Virus record (IMG/VR): IMGVR_UViG_3300048111_000139
Coordinates: 1-30,890 of that record
Source: a virus
Direction: 5' to 3' (one strand)
Length of the DNA stretch: 30,890 bases
In this document: positions 26,653-30,890 of the stretch, piece after piece
Numbering within the stretch: the stretch's first letter is position 1
Layout of the letters: each line of letters begins with the position of its first letter
Notes under the pieces: model-generated
Database searches by the model: none
The model's input: the letters and a program-made list of their open reading frames with translations, nothing else
Told to the model about the DNA's origin: nothing
Translations under genes and position numbers: made by a program

Positions 26653-27846
26653 ATGAGTTCACACAAACTACAATCCTTTCAAGACTTTGCTAAGTCTAAT
26701 TTAGCTGTAAAAGCAGCAAAAGTAGAAGAGGAACAATCAATCGCAAGAGACACTGCTGCAAATCAATTTAAATCTTTATTAAGCGAATTCGGAGTAACTT
26801 CTGTTAAAGAGCTTAAAGAAGAGGATAAAACTAAATTCTATGAAAAGCTAGGTGCTTCAGAAATTTCAGAAGCAATAGCAATTATTGAAGAAGGCACACG
26901 TTCTCAAATAGGTATTATCAATAAAAGAGGTAAGATTTCTGCAGTATACATGCATTACGACGGTTATCCAGACCACATGCTACCTACTATTAAAAAGGGT
27001 TACAAAGATGGATCTGGCGTTAGCGCTTTATTAAAGAAAGGTGGGGCTTCTGGTTTAGAAGCTGACCCAAGTAAGATTAACTTTTACGGAGATAAAACCA
27101 CACTAGATGGTGATGCTAAAAAAATAAATGATTTTTTAAGAGATGCGTCTGAGAAAGGGGGTGCTGAATTTGTCTATTTATTTGACCAAAGAGATGGCAG
27201 CTGGTATATGGCAGATGTTTACGCTGAAACTGGACTTTTACCAGCATTCGAGTCGCTTACTGTTAGCGAATCTGCAGTTAATGAAGCATTCAAACCAAGT
27301 AAAGGTAATGCAAGAGATGCTAAGAAAGTAAATAAATCAATAGAGAAATTCTTTATGGAGCACCCTGCGTTAGCAGCACCTGGCGTTATTTTAGGAGTAT
27401 GTAAATATATGATGGCAGAGGCTTTAACAGATGCTAACTTCCACTCTTATAGAGATCCAGTAAGTAAAGCAATCAAAGGTAAGATCACAACCGTAATGGT
27501 AGAACTTGATAGCCTTGGTGGTATGTCAGTTCCAGTTGGTAAAAAGACAATCATTAATTTATTAGATGATAAAGGAGCATTCATGGCAAACGCTGCAGGA
27601 TGGTCAGGTATCGGTATTGTTGAAGGTATGGCTTTATTCTTAGACGGATTCGGACATAGTGATACTGCTCAAAAAATTGTAGATGCATTTGAATTAATAT
27701 GGGCTAATGAGTCTGTAATGAATGAAGGTAATGCATTTTTAGCAGCAAGAGCAAAAGCAATTGAAGAAGATGCTGAAGAATTTGAATTTAACGGAAAGAA
27801 CTTCCCAGTAATAAAAGAAGAAGTTGAAGAAACTGAAAAAGCCTAA
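26653..27846 (+). CDS. HYDGYP-domain phage protein with long processed-looking leader
   Basis: This is a 397-residue protein. The first 80 residues are helical and charged, begin MSSHKLQSFQDFAKSNL, and end IIEE before Gly81. From about 82 to 190 lies a domain (SQIGIINKRGKISAVYMHYDGYP, LLKKGGASGL, YLFDQRDGSWYMAD) matching a widespread small phage protein of unknown function whose free-standing forms carry an xIYCHWDGYP motif. The C-terminal half (about 200-397) contains Gly/Ala-rich helices and an acidic tail; I do not recognise it. The IEE-Gly border right before the conserved domain resembles a T4 prohead-protease site, so the leader may direct the protein into the head. It is 39 bases after uvsW and heads the ligase/NMNAT genes. 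Confidence 0.75.
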   Translation: MSSHKLQSFQDFAKSNLAVKAAKVEEEQSIARDTAANQFKSLLSEFGVTSVKELKEEDKTKFYEKLGASEISEAIAIIEEGTRSQIGIINKRGKISAVYMHYDGYPDHMLPTIKKGYKDGSGVSALLKKGGASGLEADPSKINFYGDKTTLDGDAKKINDFLRDASEKGGAEFVYLFDQRDGSWYMADVYAETGLLPAFESLTVSESAVNEAFKPSKGNARDAKKVNKSIEKFFMEHPALAAPGVILGVCKYMMAEALTDANFHSYRDPVSKAIKGKITTVMVELDSLGGMSVPVGKKTIINLLDDKGAFMANAAGWSGIGIVEGMALFLDGFGHSDTAQKIVDAFELIWANESVMNEGNAFLAARAKAIEEDAEEFEFNGKNFPVIKEEVEETEKA

Positions 27847-27854
27847 GACTTCTT

Positions 27855-29126
27855 ATGAAGATATACACTAATTTTACAGAATTTTTAAACGAGAAACTCC
27901 AGGTGAACAGCTTGGAGGATTTCATATTTGAAGGTGGAGCAGCAGGACACATGATGCACCCTTTCGATGACCACTCATTAACTTTTGCAGATTTCAAGAT
28001 TATTGTTAAATCTTCATTACAAGGTGGGTTAGATTTCGAAGAGGCTGCAACTGAAAAGACTGATGGTCAAAACCTATTTGCAACTGTAAAAGATGGTCAA
28101 GCAATGTTTGCCAGAAATAAAGGGCAAATGATAAATCCACTAGACCTAAATGGTATCATTAAGATGTTTACTGGCCACGCGTCAAAGCTGGTTGAAGAAA
28201 CATATATCTTTGCTGCTAAAGATCTAGCAGAGGCGCTCCCAGCGCTTAAGGATCAATCAATGTTCGCCAACGGATTGAATTTCGTTAATATGGAACTAAT
28301 TTACTCTAAAAATCCTAATGTTATCTATTATGACAGAGATGTTATACAATTTCATGGTATTGTAGAGACTGATGGTGAAGGTAATCAAACTGGAAAGCAA
28401 AATGTTGCTGGTGATTTAGTTAAAGCTCTTAAAGAATTAAAGTCAGATGTTCAAAAGACGTTTACAATAATTCCCCCTCAAATTTTAAAGTTAGGAAAAG
28501 ACATTAACTTTGATGAGAGAGTCGGCTATTACGAAAAGGCAATAAATAAACTGAGAGATACTTATAGTCTATCAGATCAAGATGAGGTTAAAATGTATCA
28601 CGAGATGTGGTGGAGAAGCCAAATCGAAGAGAATTTTGCAGACCTAGACCCTGCACATAAAGAGGGTTTACTTTTAAGATGGGCTTACTTAGATAAGAAG
28701 ACACTTAAGTTAACTGCATTAAAGAAGGAATTAACACCGGAACAAAATAAGGCTGTTAAAGATTTTGATGGTCAAAGAAATAAGAAGTATAAAGAAAACA
28801 TTTTACCTTTTGAGAATCTATTTTTAGAGTTAGGTGCAGATGTTTTAAAGAACGCTTCTAATTTTGTAGCTGCTAATCCAGATGCTGAGAAAGCAAGATT
28901 ACATAATCAGATTAGAACTGAAGCTGGCAAGATTAAAAAGAATGGCGACCTTACTCAAATTGAAAAGGTTGAAAAAGAACTAAAAAGACTAGAGGGAATT
29001 GGTGGTATTGAGTCTATCATCCCAACAGAAGGAGTGGTCTTTAAATTTAAAGGAAAAACCTTTAAACTAACAGGTACTTTTGCTGCGATCAACCAGCTAA
29101 TGGGTATCATAAAATACGGAAGATAA
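27855..29126 (+). CDS. ATP-dependent RNA/DNA ligase-like nucleotidyltransferase with capsid-targeting-like leader
   Basis: This is a 423-residue protein of the covalent nucleotidyltransferase superfamily (ligases, capping enzymes). Motif I is TEKTDGQ with Lys68 as the likely adenylated residue. A middle strand NGLNFVNMELIYSKNPNVIYY carries the motif III region. Motif IV is TEGVVFKF (Glu392) and motif V is TFKLTG (Lys404) near the C-terminus. A large helical insertion lies before motif IV (about 255-385). Residues 1-26 (start MKIYTNFTEFLNEKL, end DFIFE before Gly27) resemble T4 head-targeting leaders with an [L/I]-x-E cut site. The stop overlaps the next start (TAATG). It probably seals RNA or DNA nicks; which substrate cannot be told from the sequence. 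Confidence 0.8.
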   Translation: MKIYTNFTEFLNEKLQVNSLEDFIFEGGAAGHMMHPFDDHSLTFADFKIIVKSSLQGGLDFEEAATEKTDGQNLFATVKDGQAMFARNKGQMINPLDLNGIIKMFTGHASKLVEETYIFAAKDLAEALPALKDQSMFANGLNFVNMELIYSKNPNVIYYDRDVIQFHGIVETDGEGNQTGKQNVAGDLVKALKELKSDVQKTFTIIPPQILKLGKDINFDERVGYYEKAINKLRDTYSLSDQDEVKMYHEMWWRSQIEENFADLDPAHKEGLLLRWAYLDKKTLKLTALKKELTPEQNKAVKDFDGQRNKKYKENILPFENLFLELGADVLKNASNFVAANPDAEKARLHNQIRTEAGKIKKNGDLTQIEKVEKELKRLEGIGGIESIIPTEGVVFKFKGKTFKLTGTFAAINQLMGIIKYGR

Positions 29127-30890
29127 TGGCACTACATAATTTAAAAACATATTTTGAAGGAGCTAATATTTCAGACATTGATACATTATTAAGTAACAAA
29201 TGTATTGTAACTGAAAAAATTAATGGTTCATCATTTCATGTTCAAAGAAATGGTAATGGTTTTTTATACTATAAATCAGGATCTAAAGATCCTATGAATG
29301 TAGTAGATCGTACTATTGTTAGATATTATGAAAATGCAATTAGACACTTTAAATCTGTATCAAAAGACTCTGTTGATGATATGCCATTTGATTGGAAATT
29401 TGGATTTGAATATGTTGGTGATAGTAAAACAATGGATATAGAATATGACATATTACCTAAATCCAATTTAATCTTAACACATATACAAGTAATGCAGCCT
29501 TCTAATCCTAATAAGGTTAGAAAGGTAATTAGAGATAGTAAAGTACTTATGAAGTGGGCAGGCATATTAGAAGTTGGTCCACCTCCAGTAATATTTGAAG
29601 GTCAATTACATTCAGGCCAAAAAGATGCGCTTAAAAGAATGTTATCAATGTCAATCAATGAATTTGAACAGACGTTTGAAGATAAAGATAAGCCTTCATT
29701 TACAAGAGCTGTATTTAGTATATTTAATGAGAACATGAAGCAATCTACTTTAATGAATAATCTTTCAAAGGATGTTGCAGGATTTATAGTTAATTTTCAT
29801 GATGGCAAATCTTTACAATCATTTAAACTAGAGAAGTTTAATAAAAAACCAAGCGAAGATAGAAAACCATCTGACATGTATCAAATTACAATATTAGATA
29901 TTGTAGAACACTTAACTCAATTTGAATTTGAAGATATTAAATTAACAGAAGAGGAAACTGACAAAAGATATTTAGAATTAATGTCAGAAGTTTTTAATAA
30001 CTATATTGAAAAGAACGCAACTAAATATATTGGTGCTAAATTTGATTCTGCAGATTTTTCAGAATCACCTATGTTTGAATTAAATCATAAGTTTTTACAG
30101 AACGAAAAAACACTAACTCTAGTACAAGATAAAATACTTTCCGAATTATTTAAAATAACATTAGGTAGTTTTAGAAAGAAAAGAAATAAAGAGACAGATC
30201 TTATTAATGCAGATCTAATGAATAACATTAATTCAATTATAGAAAAGATAGACTCTTTAATCATGGCAGAAGCTAACGAAAATGATGTCATGAATTTTAA
30301 TCAATATTTACTTAATAAGAAAATTAGCACTCAAGTAAGTCCAATTACTGAAGCGTTAAAAGTAGATTACCCAGAACAAGGTAAGAAATTAGTTAATATG
30401 TTTGTTGGTAGATTCCAACCATTTACACTAGGCCATGCTAAAGTAGTCGAAACTATTCATAAGCAAAATGGACACCCGGTAGTAATCTTATTAGTAAAAG
30501 CTAAGAACAAGAAAAAAGAGGATGCATTTAAAAGACCTTATGATGAGGCAACTCAAGTAGCAATGATTAACTCTTTAAAATCTAAATATCCAATTGAAGA
30601 AGTTTTCGTAATTCCAACTGGAGGTATTGACACTATGTTTAATGCAATGAGACCAAAATACGAACCAGTATTATGGGGAACAGGAAGTGATAGAATGAAG
30701 ACTTATGGTTATCAAGTAGATAAGCAAGAATATAGAGATGACTTAGGAGTTAGAGATGATTTTGGTTTATTTGAAATCCCTAGAACAGGTAAGAATATTT
30801 CAGCAACTCAAGTAAGAAATGCAATGTTAGATGGTGATGAGAAACTCTTTAAGAAGTTAACGCCAAAGGCATTACATAATATGTATGCTG
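29126..30890 (+). CDS. Fusion of ligase-like domain and NMN-adenylyltransferase-like domain (partial, runs off window)
   Basis: I translated 588 codons by hand without a stop; the gene continues past the window end. Residues 1-240 are a second ligase-like domain: motif I TEKINGSS (Lys31), motif III FGFEYVG (92-98), motif V SFKLEKF (about 232-238). At motif IV the usual Glu-Gly is Ala-Gly (AGFIVNF, 218-224). A helical link (about 250-385) leads to a segment MNFNQYLLNKK (389-399) and SPITEAL (405-411). From about 422 a nucleotidylyltransferase domain begins: GRFQPFTLGH (428-437, ATP-binding HxGH type) and ISATQVR (558-564), as in NadM/NadR-type NMN adenylyltransferases that make NAD from NMN and ATP. 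It overlaps the previous stop by one base. The enzyme substrate is inferred. Confidence 0.85.
   Translation, partial: MALHNLKTYFEGANISDIDTLLSNKCIVTEKINGSSFHVQRNGNGFLYYKSGSKDPMNVVDRTIVRYYENAIRHFKSVSKDSVDDMPFDWKFGFEYVGDSKTMDIEYDILPKSNLILTHIQVMQPSNPNKVRKVIRDSKVLMKWAGILEVGPPPVIFEGQLHSGQKDALKRMLSMSINEFEQTFEDKDKPSFTRAVFSIFNENMKQSTLMNNLSKDVAGFIVNFHDGKSLQSFKLEKFNKKPSEDRKPSDMYQITILDIVEHLTQFEFEDIKLTEEETDKRYLELMSEVFNNYIEKNATKYIGAKFDSADFSESPMFELNHKFLQNEKTLTLVQDKILSELFKITLGSFRKKRNKETDLINADLMNNINSIIEKIDSLIMAEANENDVMNFNQYLLNKKISTQVSPITEALKVDYPEQGKKLVNMFVGRFQPFTLGHAKVVETIHKQNGHPVVILLVKAKNKKKEDAFKRPYDEATQVAMINSLKSKYPIEEVFVIPTGGIDTMFNAMRPKYEPVLWGTGSDRMKTYGYQVDKQEYRDDLGVRDDFGLFEIPRTGKNISATQVRNAMLDGDEKLFKKLTPKALHNMYA

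Overview
This window is a stretch of an AT-rich, T4-like (myovirus) phage genome whose host is most likely a Bacteroidota bacterium, probably a flavobacterium. The T4-like core is recognisable on the right: a gp32-type single-strand DNA-binding protein, a gp61-type primase, a UvsY-like recombination mediator, a UvsW-type helicase and a RuvC-like resolvase. The host guess is an inference. It rests on virion proteins built from modules typical of Bacteroidota surface proteins (BACON, SprB-like repeat, the GCTD..A.NYDP.A..DDGSC motif, Calx-beta) and on A/T-rich gene starts without Shine-Dalgarno sequences. TGA is used as a stop, so the standard bacterial code applies.

Region 1 (1-20488, all + strand) is a virion module of eight closely packed genes. 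They are a 265-aa coiled-coil protein, a 1220-aa structural protein with an FN3-like part, a 3045-aa giant protein (Cys-paired repeats, BACON and cadherin-like domains in front of a 1600-residue virion domain), a 985-aa collagen-like/poly-Thr fibre, a membrane-anchored spanin-like protein, a 689-aa structural protein, a tail-tube-like protein and a small glycine-zipper protein. Two consecutive hairpins precede the giant gene.

Region 2 (20463-22490) joins the two halves. It holds a RuvC-like nuclease with a non-ATG start, then a GC-rich island with a promoter-like sequence on the minus strand, two small minus-strand genes, a divergent AT-rich gap, and two small plus-strand genes.

Region 3 (22491-26613) is a compact replication/recombination operon: gp32, primase, a small basic protein, UvsY-like, UvsW. 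Its genes overlap or abut.

Region 4 (26653 to the window end) is the most unusual part. It holds a 397-aa protein with an HYDGYP domain, a 423-aa covalent nucleotidyltransferase (ligase-like), and a fusion of a second ligase-like domain to an NMN-adenylyltransferase-like domain that runs off the window. Several of these proteins, and the 126-aa protein at 20108, carry leaders that look like T4 capsid-targeting peptides ending in [L/I]-x-E followed by G or A, the T4 prohead-protease pattern. My main hypothesis is that this phage packages RNA/DNA-repair and NAD-making enzymes in its head and injects them with its DNA.
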